DNA of 64,000 nt from Diaphorobacter sp. HDW4B. GTDB lineage: Bacteria > Pseudomonadota > Gammaproteobacteria > Burkholderiales > Burkholderiaceae_C. How positions within the stretch are numbered: position 1 is the first letter of the stretch; each line of letters starts with the position of its first letter. Positions 37,034 through 45,874 of the stretch are shown here, one piece after another. Location: contig NZ_CP049905.1 of NCBI RefSeq assembly GCF_011305535.1, positions 3,346,001-3,410,000 of the forward strand, read 5' to 3'. The notes under the pieces are model-generated. The model was not told the origin of the DNA and made no database searches. It saw only the letters and a program-made list of their open reading frames with translations. A program made the translations under genes and the position numbers.

Positions 37034-38536
37034 ATGAGAGGGCCGCATCACGTTTCACAGCAGGACCGAAACAGCGTCGCTGCGGAGCATTTGCGGAGAG
37101 ACCTTGTGGCGAACTACACACCTGGAACAAGAATGCAAAGCAACGATTGCTTGGGAGTCACGGAATTTGGTGCTGCTTTTGGCACCAAAGTCGTTTTGGC
37201 GGATCTGGAATTCACTCTGGCCAGAAACACCATCACCGTGCTGATGGGGCCGTCCGGCTCGGGCAAATCCACCATCCTGCATTCGCTGGCTGGCACCTAC
37301 GTCGATCACCCTCGCTATCGTTCGTGGGGCGAAGTGCGCTATCTCGGTCAGCCACTGTCTGAAACCAACCGCCCGCAGCTCGTTCAGCAGCGTGTGCGCG
37401 TCGTCTCCGGCACCGTGCAGGATGCGCTCGTCGAACATGTGCGCGAGCAGCTCAGCCTCTCGCCCGTGGCGCTGCGCCAATGGTGCGTGGACTACTTGCG
37501 CGACGGCGGCTTTCCCGATCTCGAATCGCTGCTCGACCAACCGTTCACCGAACTGACCGACGTGCAGATGCGCGCCGTCGCCATCCTGCGCGAAGCCGCG
37601 CCGAAACCAGCGCTGTTGCTGATCGACGAGCCCACCGCCGAACTCGATGACTACGATGCGTTTTTGCTGGTGGACCTGATGCGCCAGCTCTCGCGCACGA
37701 TGTCTCTGCTCGTGGTCACGCACCACCAGAAGCAGGCACGCCGTTTGGCGCATCGCGTGATTTTGGTGGCCGGTGGCCGCATTCAGGAAGCGCGCAACAC
37801 CGAAGATTTCTTCAACGCCCCGATCACCGACGCGGGCGCGCAATTCATTCGCACGGGCAACTGCGCCGTGGCCTCGCTCGATGCCGATCCGCTGACGCTG
37901 GCAGAAGGCGTTCCCGCACCGGCACCCTTGCCTGCGCAAGCCTTGGTGGATCAGGCTCCGCGCCCGGACACCGAACCCGCTGCGATGACGGCCACGTCGT
38001 TGCCCGGTGCCTTGCCTACATTGAATGCTGGCCTGCAGATCGCACCAGCGGCCATGGCGTCTTCCAGTGGCCCGACCGGCTTTCTCTGGGTCGTGCCGGG
38101 AACGCTCGCCGGTGCTGCCATGCCCGGCGTCGTGGACGACATCGACCATGACCTTGCGCTGCTCAAGCGCGTGGGCATCACCACGCTCATCACGCTGACC
38201 GAGCGCGACATCGATCAGGAAGCGCTGGCGCGTCACGAACTGAAGAACGTGCACTTGCCGGTCTATGACCGCGAGGCACCAAGCCTCGGGCAGATCCAGA
38301 TGCTGCTCAAGCGCATGGAGATCCTGGTGGGCCGCGGCGAAGTGCTGGCCGTGCACTGCCTGGGCGGTCTGGGACGCACGGGCACCGTGCTCACCGCCTG
38401 GCTGATTCGTGAAGGCCTGACCGCACAAGAGGCCTTGCGCCGCGTGCGTCTGCTCGACCCCAGATATGTGCAGAGCGCCGAGCAGGAGGCGTTCTTGCAG
38501 CAGTACGAAGAGTTGATCCTGCAAAAAATCATTTGA
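37034..38536 (+). CDS. ABC-type ATPase fused to a dual-specificity/tyrosine phosphatase
   Basis: A 500-residue fusion. Residues ~45-270 form an ABC ATPase with Walker A GPSGSGKST (~72-80) and Walker B LLLIDEPTAE (~195-204), but the signature LSGGQ is degenerate (ELTDVQMRA), and no membrane partner is near. A Pro/Ala-rich linker (~285-345) leads to a phosphatase domain with general-acid Asp in PVYDREAP and the Cys-x5-Arg loop HCLGGLGRTG (Cys442). The start is uncertain: the ATG at 37034 has AAAGG upstream; an ATG at 37133 would begin right at the ATPase. A small Roadblock-like gene follows 30 bases later. Function unknown; see findings. Confidence 0.8.
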   Translation: MRGPHHVSQQDRNSVAAEHLRRDLVANYTPGTRMQSNDCLGVTEFGAAFGTKVVLADLEFTLARNTITVLMGPSGSGKSTILHSLAGTYVDHPRYRSWGEVRYLGQPLSETNRPQLVQQRVRVVSGTVQDALVEHVREQLSLSPVALRQWCVDYLRDGGFPDLESLLDQPFTELTDVQMRAVAILREAAPKPALLLIDEPTAELDDYDAFLLVDLMRQLSRTMSLLVVTHHQKQARRLAHRVILVAGGRIQEARNTEDFFNAPITDAGAQFIRTGNCAVASLDADPLTLAEGVPAPAPLPAQALVDQAPRPDTEPAAMTATSLPGALPTLNAGLQIAPAAMASSSGPTGFLWVVPGTLAGAAMPGVVDDIDHDLALLKRVGITTLITLTERDIDQEALARHELKNVHLPVYDREAPSLGQIQMLLKRMEILVGRGEVLAVHCLGGLGRTGTVLTAWLIREGLTAQEALRRVRLLDPRYVQSAEQEAFLQQYEELILQKII

Positions 38537-38566
38537 TCCCCAAATTTTAAAAATCGGAGTTTTGGT

Positions 38567-38971
38567 ATGAGTTTTGACGACGCTTTGAACAAGGCGGCCA
38601 CGTCCGTGCCCGAGTGCGTGGCTGCTGGCTATGTGGACGTGGCATCCGGCATGCTGCTGTCGCTGAAGACCGTGGACTCGCACCCACGCCAGGTCATCGA
38701 CCTGCTGGCCGCAGCCACCGCCGACATGTTCAACGGCCCCAACGTGAGCACCATCGAGCGCCTGTTCAAGAAGGCCCGCGGCCTGCAGGACGACGGTTAT
38801 CACTACTTTCAGGAAATCATCGTGAACAGCGAAAACCTGATCCACGTGTTCCTGCGTGGCAAGATCAATCCCGAATACGTGGCCGTGTTCGTCTGCCGCA
38901 AGACCGCCAATCTCGGCATGGCGCTGACCAAGGCACGACTGGCGATGCCGGCACTGGAGGCCGCTTTCTGA
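38567..38971 (+). CDS. Small Roadblock/LC7-like protein
   Basis: 134 residues: SFDDALNKAATSVPECVAAGYVDVASGMLLSL, two helices, then LIHVFLRGKINPEYVAVFVCRKTANLGMALTKARLAM. The order (helix, two strands, helix, three strands, helix) and the 'gyvD..tG.ll' pattern fit the Roadblock/LC7/longin-like fold, which scaffolds small GTPases and signalling ATPases. It probably partners with the upstream ABC-phosphatase protein, with which it is co-transcribed up to a terminator at 39009. Confidence 0.55.
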   Translation: MSFDDALNKAATSVPECVAAGYVDVASGMLLSLKTVDSHPRQVIDLLAAATADMFNGPNVSTIERLFKKARGLQDDGYHYFQEIIVNSENLIHVFLRGKINPEYVAVFVCRKTANLGMALTKARLAMPALEAAF

Positions 38972-39008
38972 CGGACAAGCCTACGCCACACCATTGAAAA
39001 CAGAAAAG

Positions 39009-39036
39009 AGACTTCCACCTGGAGGTCTTTTTTTTC
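39009..39036 (+). terminator. Rho-independent terminator
   Basis: AGACTTCC-acct-GGAGGTCT (one mismatch) followed by seven or more T residues. It closes the ABC-phosphatase/Roadblock unit. Confidence 0.85.
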
Positions 39037-39126
39037 GTCCCTAAGTCTGTCTTAAGTCTTCGTCTTCAAACTTGCTTTCCATGGAACTCCGGTAGAGGTC
39101 CGAGTAGACGAAAGGTCAGGTCAAGC

Positions 39127-40659
39127 ATGAACACGATTTTGAAGACTCCGCGTGGATTGGTCGCTGCACTGCTCGCTGCAGGCGTGATCGGTGGCGCGGG
39201 CGCTGGTTTGGCGACTGCGCACTTCGCCAGTGCTCAGCAGACATCCATCCCCGCCGCCGTGGCGGCTGTTCCCGCAGGCGTGCCCACGACGGCTGCATTG
39301 CCGAGTTTTGCGCAGATCACCGCGCAATATGGCCCTGCGGTGGTCAACATCAGCGTGAGCGGCACGCGCCATGCAGGTGCGGGTGACAGCGATGATGACG
39401 ACGAAACACCCGCTGCGGCGCAGCAGCAACAGCAGCAACGCATCGATCCCAACGATCCGTTCTACCAGTTCTTCCGCCAGTTCGGGCTTCCTGGTCCTGG
39501 CATGCAGCAGCGTCAGGCACCGCGTGATGTGCCTGTGCGCGGCGAAGGTTCGGGCTTCATCGTGAGCGCCGATGGGCTGGTGCTGACCAACGCGCATGTG
39601 GTCAAGGATGCCGACACGGTGACCGTGAAACTCACGGACCGCCGCGAGTTCAAGGCCAAGGTGCTGGGTGCCGATCCCAAGACCGATGTGGCGGTGCTCA
39701 AGATCGATGCCAAGGACTTGCCGACGGTGAAACTGGGTGACACCAAGGCGATGAATGTGGGCGACTGGGTGCTTGCGATCGGCTCGCCGTTCGGCTTTGA
39801 AAACAGCGTGACGGCGGGCGTTGTCAGCGCCAAGGGGCGTTCGTTGCCCGACGACAGCGCCGTGCCATTCATCCAGACCGATGTGGCGGTGAACCCCGGT
39901 AACTCGGGTGGTCCGCTGTTCAATGCGCGCGGCGAAGTGGTGGGCATCAACTCGCAGATCTACAGCCGCTCGGGCGGTTATCAAGGCCTGTCGTTTGCGA
40001 TTCCGATCGAGGTGGCTTCCAAAGTGCAGCAGCAGATCGTTGCCACCGGCAAGGTTGAACATGCCAAGCTGGGCGTGGCGGTGCAGGAAGTGAACCAGAC
40101 GCTGGCCGATTCGTTTGGTCTCGACAAGCCCGAAGGCGCGTTGGTTTCCAACGTGGAAAAGGGCGGGCCTGCCGACAAGGCGGGACTGCAATCCGGCGAC
40201 GTGATCCGCAGCGTGAACGGCCAGAAGATCGTGGCTTCGGGCGATCTGCCTGCCATCGTCGGCATGGCGACACCGGGCTCGAAGATCGACATGGAAGTGT
40301 GGCGTCAGGGCAAGCGCGAGAGCCTCTCCGCGACCTTGGGCAATGCCAGCGACAAGGCGACCAAAGTGGCGAGCAAGGACGACAAGGCAGCGCGCGGCAA
40401 GCTCGGCGTGTCGCTCAGGCCGCTGCAGCCCGACGAGCGCAAGCAGGTGGGCGTCGATGCGGGTCTGTTGATCGAGCGGGCGCAAGGCCCTGCGGCCAAG
40501 GCCGGTATCCAGCCGGGCGATGTGCTGCTGGCCATCAATGGCACTCCTGCCAAGGATGTGGAGCAGGTACGCGCGGCCATTGCCAAGGCGGGCAAGTCGG
40601 TGGCGCTGCTGGTGCAGCGCGATGGCTCGCGCATCTTTGTGCCAGTGCAGTTAGGATAA
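39127..40659 (+). CDS. degP: Periplasmic serine protease, DegP/HtrA (MucD) family
   Basis: 510 residues with a signal peptide (ending HFASAQ). The trypsin-like domain has catalytic His157 (LTNAHVV), Asp187 (KTDVAVLKID) and Ser260 (NPGNSGGPLF), followed by two PDZ domains (about 295-390 and 410-505). A Gln-rich, low-complexity loop (~95-105) precedes the protease domain. It degrades misfolded envelope proteins. It is upstream of a two-component system but separated by a terminator. Confidence 0.94.
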   Translation: MNTILKTPRGLVAALLAAGVIGGAGAGLATAHFASAQQTSIPAAVAAVPAGVPTTAALPSFAQITAQYGPAVVNISVSGTRHAGAGDSDDDDETPAAAQQQQQQRIDPNDPFYQFFRQFGLPGPGMQQRQAPRDVPVRGEGSGFIVSADGLVLTNAHVVKDADTVTVKLTDRREFKAKVLGADPKTDVAVLKIDAKDLPTVKLGDTKAMNVGDWVLAIGSPFGFENSVTAGVVSAKGRSLPDDSAVPFIQTDVAVNPGNSGGPLFNARGEVVGINSQIYSRSGGYQGLSFAIPIEVASKVQQQIVATGKVEHAKLGVAVQEVNQTLADSFGLDKPEGALVSNVEKGGPADKAGLQSGDVIRSVNGQKIVASGDLPAIVGMATPGSKIDMEVWRQGKRESLSATLGNASDKATKVASKDDKAARGKLGVSLRPLQPDERKQVGVDAGLLIERAQGPAAKAGIQPGDVLLAINGTPAKDVEQVRAAIAKAGKSVALLVQRDGSRIFVPVQLG

Positions 40660-40688
40660 GCGGCACTGCTGTGCTTTGAAGCGAATCC

Positions 40689-40718
40689 GGGGCTCCGCAG
40701 TCATCGACTACGGGGCCT
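40689..40718 (+). terminator. Probable terminator after degP
   Basis: GGCTCCGCAGTC pairs imperfectly with GACTACGGGGCC around a short loop and is followed by TTTGTTT. It separates degP from the two-component pair. Confidence 0.7.
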
Positions 40719-40758
40719 TTGTTTCGTCGTCCTCATTTGAAAGACAAGCCACAAGACC

Positions 40759-41418
40759 ATGCGCCTGCTGCTCGTAGAAGACGACACCATGATCGGCGAA
40801 GCCGTGCAGGACCTGCTGCGCGCGGAGCACTACGCCGTCGACTGGGCACGCGATGCGAACTCCGCAGATACGGCGTTGCGCACGCAATCCTACGACTTGG
40901 TGCTGCTCGATCTGGGCTTGCCGGGGCGTGATGGCCTGTCCGCTTTGCGGGACATGCGCACGCGCCGCGACCGCACACCCGTGTTGATCGCTACCGCACG
41001 CGATGCGGTCGCGCAGCGCGTGGAAGGGCTGGACGCAGGTGCCGATGACTATCTGCTCAAACCCTATGACATGGACGAGTTGCTCGCGCGCATCCGCGCG
41101 CTCACGCGGCGTGCCGCAGGACGCGCAGAGCCGAGTTACGAGCATGACGGCGTCACGATCACTCCGTCCACGCGGGAGGCGATGGTCAATGGCCAACCGG
41201 TGATTCTGTCGGCACGCGAATGGGCCGTGCTGGAGTCATTGCTGGCGCGACCAGGCGTTGTGCTCTCGCGCCAGCAACTGGAGGACAAGCTCTACGGCTG
41301 GGGTGACGAGGTGAGCAGCAACGCGGTGGAGGTCTACATCCACGGCTTGCGAAAAAAGCTGGGTGCGGGCCTGATCATCAACGTACGCGGCGTTGGCTAC
41401 ATGGTGCCGAAATCATGA
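40759..41418 (+). CDS. OmpR-family response regulator (QseB/PmrA-like)
   Basis: 219 residues: receiver domain with LLVEDDTMIGEAV, LVLLDLGLPGRDG (phospho-Asp) and YLLKPYDMDEL, then a winged helix with SAREWAVLESLLARPGVVLSRQQLEDKLYGW and NAVEVYIHGLRKKLG. It regulates transcription after phosphorylation by the kinase encoded next, which overlaps its stop by four bases (ATGA). Confidence 0.92.
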   Translation: MRLLLVEDDTMIGEAVQDLLRAEHYAVDWARDANSADTALRTQSYDLVLLDLGLPGRDGLSALRDMRTRRDRTPVLIATARDAVAQRVEGLDAGADDYLLKPYDMDELLARIRALTRRAAGRAEPSYEHDGVTITPSTREAMVNGQPVILSAREWAVLESLLARPGVVLSRQQLEDKLYGWGDEVSSNAVEVYIHGLRKKLGAGLIINVRGVGYMVPKS

Positions 41419-42791
41419 AAACGCCGCGCGCTCCGATTTCCACGTCGTTAGGCAAACGGCTGCTGCTTTTCATTTGCGCGGCGATTGCTCTCACAGCCTT
41501 GCTGCAAGCGGCTTTCGCGTATCGCAATGCCCTCGCGCAGACCGACACCTTGTTTGATTATCAGATGCAGCAGACCGCATTTGCGCTCAGGGCGGGCCTG
41601 CCGGTGGATGCGAAAGGACGCGCACAGGGAACGCCTGCGGAAGACGAGAATCATGAGTTCATCGTGCAGGTATGGACCAACGAAGGCCTGCGGATTTTTG
41701 AATCCGCGTTGGGTGCGGCGCTTCCGCAGAATGCGGTGCTGGGTTTTTCCGATGTGCCTGCGCGCCGCACCATGTACCGGGTGTTTTCGCTGCAGACGCG
41801 CTCGCAGGTGATTCAGGTGGCGCAGGACATGCGTGTGCGACGCGAACTGGCGCGCGATGCAGCGTGGCAAAGTCTTTTGCCGATTGCGTTGTTGGCACCC
41901 CTGCTGGCATTGGTGGTCTGGTGGGTGGTGCGTTCGTCGCTGGCACCGGTGCAGCGCGTGCGCCGTGACATCGCGTCGCGGCGTCCGCAGGACCTTTCAC
42001 CCGTTGCCACGGAAGGCCTGCCGGACGAGGTGCTGCCTTTGGTGAATGAGCTCAACGAACTGCTGGCCCGCATGCAGCGCGCGTTTGAAGCGCAGCAGCA
42101 TTTTGTGGCCGATGCTGCGCACGAGCTGCGCTCGCCGTTGGCGGCGTTGCGCCTGCAAGTGCAGGGCTTGCAGCGTGCACCGGACGATGCCTCGCGCGCG
42201 CAGGCTGCATCGCGTCTTGTGTCGGGGATTGACCGAGCGACCAAGCTCGTCGAGCAACTCATGGTGCTGGCACGCCAAGAGGAAAGTGCTGCGTCGGGTG
42301 CGGTTCATCTGCCTGTGCGACTGGACGAGATCGCCACGCAAGCCGTGGTGGATGCAGCGCCCTTTGCCGCGCAGCGTCATATCGATCTGGGCTTGCCCGA
42401 GGCAGATGCCGTTACCGTGTCAGGGCAGGCCGATGCGTTGCGTGTTCTCATGCGCAATCTCATCGACAACGCCATCAAGTACACGCCAGAAAAAGGTACG
42501 GTGGATGTGCGTGTACAGGCGAGAGCATCGGAGGCATGGCTGATCGTGGACGACAGCGGCCCCGGCATTCCCGAAGACCAGCGTGCCGATGCCATGCGGC
42601 GCTTTCATCGCGCGGTGCAGGAAGGCGCGGCGCAAGTGCAGGGCAGTGGACTGGGCCTTGCGATCATCGAGACGATTGCGCGCGCCCATGGCGCGAGCGT
42701 GTCGCTCGAAACCGCTCCGGAGCTTGGTGGCTTGCGCGTCGTGGTCCGCATGCCATGCAGTCATGGCGAATCCACAGGAACTACGGCCTAG
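41415..42791 (+). CDS. Sensor histidine kinase (QseC-like)
   Basis: 458 residues with TM1 (about 15-32), a ~125-residue periplasmic loop, and TM2 (about 155-175). A HAMP linker, H-box FVADAAHELRSPLAALRLQ, N-box NLIDNAIKYTP, D/G-box VDDSGPGIPEDQ and a final GLGLAIIE complete the kinase. No specific ligand motif is visible. The pair resembles the QseBC/TctDE group common in Burkholderiales. Confidence 0.92.
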   Translation: MKTPRAPISTSLGKRLLLFICAAIALTALLQAAFAYRNALAQTDTLFDYQMQQTAFALRAGLPVDAKGRAQGTPAEDENHEFIVQVWTNEGLRIFESALGAALPQNAVLGFSDVPARRTMYRVFSLQTRSQVIQVAQDMRVRRELARDAAWQSLLPIALLAPLLALVVWWVVRSSLAPVQRVRRDIASRRPQDLSPVATEGLPDEVLPLVNELNELLARMQRAFEAQQHFVADAAHELRSPLAALRLQVQGLQRAPDDASRAQAASRLVSGIDRATKLVEQLMVLARQEESAASGAVHLPVRLDEIATQAVVDAAPFAAQRHIDLGLPEADAVTVSGQADALRVLMRNLIDNAIKYTPEKGTVDVRVQARASEAWLIVDDSGPGIPEDQRADAMRRFHRAVQEGAAQVQGSGLGLAIIETIARAHGASVSLETAPELGGLRVVVRMPCSHGESTGTTA

Positions 42792-42823
42792 CTTTCAAGG
42801 GGCGCAAACGCTGCATGCCTCGA

Positions 42824-43762
42824 CTACTTCGAGGCGCGCAGCGACATGCCGTCAAGCGACGGGGCGTGCGTGGGCGTCAACGGCGATGCGACCGGCAGGC
42901 CAAAGCGCGATGGCTCGCCGCGTTCGCCATCGTCGCCGCGCAGATGCGCCTCCCATTGCTCGCGCGCCTCGTGCACTTCTTCGGAAGTGCGCGCCACAAA
43001 GTTCCACCAGATGATGATGGCCTCGTCCATGGGTTCGCCGCCGATCACGATGAGACGGCTGCCCGGTGCGCACTCCAGCGCGATGCTTGCCGTGCCCTGC
43101 GGGATATAGAGCAGTTGTTCTTCAGGCAGCACCTCGCCGTTCACGCTCACGCGGCCCGATAGAGCGAGCACGGCATGCTCGAAATCCTGGCGCAGTGGCA
43201 TGACGCCGCTGGCATCGCTTGCCATGTCCGTCGCGTGCAAGTCCACGCCCATGAGCGGCGAATGCACCTCGGCAGGTGCGGTGAGTCTCAATGCTTCGCC
43301 AGCGAGTACCGTCGCTTCGAAATCACCCACGCGGGTTGTCGGAAGATCGGGATAGTGCTGGAAACGCGGCTCGCAAAAGCGGTGCGCATCGGGCAGTGCA
43401 ATCCACAGCTGCGTCGCGTGGATATGCCATGGCTCCTGGCTTTCTTCGGAGTGCGCGATGCCGCGTCCCGCTGTCATCAAATTGACCTGACCGGGACGGA
43501 TGATCTGTTCAGAACCGAGACTGTCCCGATGCAGAACTTCGCCGCGAATCATCCAGGTGAAGGTCTGCAGACCAATGTGCGGATGCGGGCCAACCTGCAT
43601 GCCAGGCGGCGCGGGATCAGCGGGGCCTGCGTGATCGAGAAAACACCACGCGCCCACCTTGCGCAGCGCACGTTGCGGAATGGCGCGATGAATCGGAATA
43701 CCGCCCACATCGGCAATGCGGGTGGGCAGATGCTGCGGGGAAGATGTCGTTGAGTCGTTCAT
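42824..43762 (-). CDS. Pirin family protein
   Basis: 312 residues, two cupin barrels. The metal site in the N-terminal barrel is intact: GPHPHIGLQTFTWMI gives two His, GRGIAHSEES the third His and the Glu. The C-terminal barrel (LSGRVSVNGEVLPEEQLLYI) lacks ligands. Bacterial pirins have been linked to quercetinase-like activity and to pyruvate dehydrogenase regulation; the role here is unknown. The frame begins at GTG 43792, but the ATG at 43762 is the better start. Confidence 0.88.
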   Translation of the reverse strand: MNDSTTSSPQHLPTRIADVGGIPIHRAIPQRALRKVGAWCFLDHAGPADPAPPGMQVGPHPHIGLQTFTWMIRGEVLHRDSLGSEQIIRPGQVNLMTAGRGIAHSEESQEPWHIHATQLWIALPDAHRFCEPRFQHYPDLPTTRVGDFEATVLAGEALRLTAPAEVHSPLMGVDLHATDMASDASGVMPLRQDFEHAVLALSGRVSVNGEVLPEEQLLYIPQGTASIALECAPGSRLIVIGGEPMDEAIIIWWNFVARTSEEVHEAREQWEAHLRGDDGERGEPSRFGLPVASPLTPTHAPSLDGMSLRASK

Positions 43763-44016
43763 CGTGATGTGCAGGGAGTGTGGTGTGGACAAGGTGGGGC
43801 TGACAGGGATTGTGGGCGGTATCCGTCCACAGAAAGTATGGATCGAAGCAAGCCACCACAGCGCGTCGGCTTTTCAGTCGGTTACATCCGTGGCCCAAGT
43901 CTGCCTGTTCTCTGACATGTGAGACGGACGCACCTGTTTATGCTGAACATCCATATCGCATGGGGCACGCAGCAACCGCGCTGGCCCATGTGTGCACGAA
44001 CCACAGGAGGATTTCA

Positions 44017-44307
44017 ATGAGCGATCAAGACAACCAACAACCAAACGGGCAAGTCGAGACAGCGGTGGAGGTGCAGCGTTTTCCAGCGCACTTCAAGGCC
44101 ACGGTGCAGGGCAAGGTGCAGCATCGCGGCGGCGATGGTCCGTTGGAGGACATGCCGGTGGGCATCGAGGTGCAGGTCGATACGGCCATCGCCAGCTATG
44201 TGTTGTCGTGGACCGATCCTGCGGACAACCAGCCAGAAATCGTCACCCTGGCCAAGCGCGAGTTCGAACACTATGTGGACAACGGTGACCTGAAGGTTGT
44301 CGAATAA
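44017..44307 (+). CDS. Conserved small protein of unknown function
   Basis: A 96-residue acidic protein without a signal or membrane segment. Predicted mostly beta (FPAHFKATVQGKVQH ... VGIEVQVDTAIASYVLSW), it ends with an acidic helix. The start is well defined by AGGAGG seven bases before the ATG. A terminator follows. I do not recognise a family. Confidence 0.75.
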   Translation: MSDQDNQQPNGQVETAVEVQRFPAHFKATVQGKVQHRGGDGPLEDMPVGIEVQVDTAIASYVLSWTDPADNQPEIVTLAKREFEHYVDNGDLKVVE

Positions 44308-44330
44308 CGAACTCTGGAAACTATGCAATG

Positions 44331-44355
44331 AGCCACCACAGCGGTGGCTTTTTTT
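44331..44355 (+). terminator. Rho-independent terminator
   Basis: AGCCACC-acagc-GGTGGCT followed by a run of T. It lies just after the small gene ending at 44307 and 12 bases before the end of the convergent DUF4124 gene. Confidence 0.92.
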
Positions 44356-44366
44356 GTCGCCATGGA

Positions 44367-44882
44367 TCAGCGTGGTGCTTGCAGTTGGGAATTCGCATCC
44401 TGATGGATGATCACCCGGGTCGGCTCCTGCATCAATGGCGTGTTGGTGCCGCAGGCCGCATTCACATTCGTGATGGCGGCATTGGTGCGCACACGCTGCT
44501 CGCTTTCGCCCAAGGTGCGAATGCTGGTGACGAAATCCATTTCCTTGCGCGCTTGAGCACACTGCAACGAGTTGGCTGGATTGGTCGTGCCGCCATCCGT
44601 TGTGCTGCGCGCCTGCTGCTGCAGATCGAGTCGCTGCTGCTCGCGGCTGGCCTGAGCGTTGCGCTGCTTGCGATCGATGGCCTCATTCGCCTGAGCACGT
44701 TCGCGCTGAATCTCATTGGCCGACCTGGCTTCCTCCACCGTGCGACTGGTCTGGTGCGTCGCACAAGGCGCATCGGAGTAGCTTACTTTGCCACCGGCGT
44801 CCTTGCATTGGTAGACCTGCGCGAATGAAGGGAGTGTCAGGAAAAGCCCCAACAATGCTGTCGCCGTTGTCGTTTGCCACAT
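44367..44882 (-). CDS. DUF4124-domain exported protein
   Basis: 171 residues: a signal peptide (cleavage after PSFA), then QVYQCKDAGGKVSYSDAPC, the typical DUF4124 start with two Cys. A long charged coiled-coil region (about 45-95, Gln/Arg/Glu-rich) and a C-terminal helical part with two more Cys follow. Periplasmic; function unknown. Confidence 0.8.
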   Translation of the reverse strand: MWQTTTATALLGLFLTLPSFAQVYQCKDAGGKVSYSDAPCATHQTSRTVEEARSANEIQRERAQANEAIDRKQRNAQASREQQRLDLQQQARSTTDGGTTNPANSLQCAQARKEMDFVTSIRTLGESEQRVRTNAAITNVNAACGTNTPLMQEPTRVIIHQDANSQLQAPR

Positions 44883-45078
44883 TGTCCGTTCTCCTTGTTC
44901 GGATGATTGAGATCGCTACGTCCATTCATCAACGCGCGAGCACCGATTCGGTTGTCAGGACAAAACTGGGCGTCTGCGCCGAAGGGCACCATGAACCAGA
45001 AATGCCACAGGCGTATTTGCTGATTGCATTGCTTTCTGTTTTTAATATATTTTCCCAAAGTATTAACGAGGAGAAAAA

Positions 45079-45417
45079 ATGAAACTCAACAAAGCAAGTC
45101 TGGTGTTGGTGGTGATGGCTTCGGTGTTGACTTTGACGGCATGCAGCGGTGAACCGTCCGAGGGAGACATCAGCACACTGCTCAAGAAGGATCTTGAAGC
45201 AACCAACGAGCAAATGAAGCTGCTCAGCAAAGACCTCAAGATGCAGACCACGCTTCACTCGGTCAAGAAAGTCGGCTGCAAGTCTGATGGAGAGAAGGCT
45301 TATCTCTGCGACGTGGAAATTGATGTCGAAGCCCCGATGGTGGGACGCAGGAAGGCCGTTGCGCCCATTCGCCTGGTCAAGGGTTCCGATGGTTGGGTGA
45401 CCAGCAACGCACGCTGA
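45079..45417 (+). CDS. Small lipoprotein
   Basis: 112 residues. The signal peptide ends in the lipobox LTAC (Cys22), so the mature protein is lipid-anchored. A helical part (LLKKDLEATNEQMKLLSKDLK) leads to a small domain with a Cys pair (VGCKSDGEKAYLCDVEIDV) that may form a disulfide. A strong GAGGAG lies upstream. It is the last chromosomal-looking gene before the integration region. Confidence 0.8.
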   Translation: MKLNKASLVLVVMASVLTLTACSGEPSEGDISTLLKKDLEATNEQMKLLSKDLKMQTTLHSVKKVGCKSDGEKAYLCDVEIDVEAPMVGRRKAVAPIRLVKGSDGWVTSNAR

Positions 45418-45464
45418 ATGGGTGCGTTCTTTGGTGAGTAGGGTGGCCTGAAACGGCCCTGCGC

Positions 45465-45487
45465 TGGTCCCTCCGACAGGAATCGAA
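45465..45487 (-). other. Attachment-site-like tRNA 3'-end fragment 1
   Basis: On the minus strand it reads TTCGATTCCTGTCGG followed by AGGGACCA. That is a T-loop, the 3' half of a T-stem, a 7-nt acceptor strand, a discriminator A and CCA. No matching 5' tRNA half is adjacent. It shares its first 15 bases with fragment 2 at 47995-48017, and each lies next to an integrase 3' end, so both look like att sites of tyrosine-recombinase elements. Confidence 0.6.
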
Positions 45488-45522
45488 ACCGAAAAATGGC
45501 TATTTTGGGCTATTTCCACTGA

Positions 45523-45747
45523 TTAAATGTACAGTCTTCGGCCAAAAAAACACGCCAAAATCACCCTAAATCGGCCTAAATAGGCCTTCTTGTCCCCGGG
45601 TTCAGCCGAAATGTAACCGTCCAATTTGCGGCGTTCTGCACCTTTATCGGCGTGGTCGATCCAGCGGGAATAGACCCGGTAGAACATCTCGACCGAGTAC
45701 CCCATCTGGCGGGCTGCCCATGCTGGTTTGATATGCTCGACACCCAT
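45523..45747 (-). pseudogene. Truncated tyrosine integrase (C-terminal remnant)
   Basis: The frame encodes PAWAARQMGYSVEMFYRVYSRWIDHADKGAERRKLDGYI, closely matching the C-terminus of the intact integrase at 48096-49238 (PAWAARQLGHSVEMFFRVYSRWIDGADKG). It retains the catalytic Tyr, but everything upstream is missing. It lies about 35 bases from att-like fragment 1, the same arrangement as the intact integrase and fragment 2. It is the scar of an earlier related element. Confidence 0.8.
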
Positions 45748-45874
45748 AACGGGCGTCCAGCGCCGCCCACTACCAGCGAACCCCCGTTGTCTCGCTGTAA
45801 CATCCCGACATTACCCCGTACCCTGTGTCGGGCGAGATCGTAGACATAAAGACCGCCTTGGGGTGGCTCTCAGA

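Noticed and set aside
39081-39105. GGAACT ... TCCGA upstream of degP as a sigma-E promoter
   Set aside because: The -35-like GGAACT is followed by TCCGA after only about 10 bases, too short for the sigma-E spacing of about 16.
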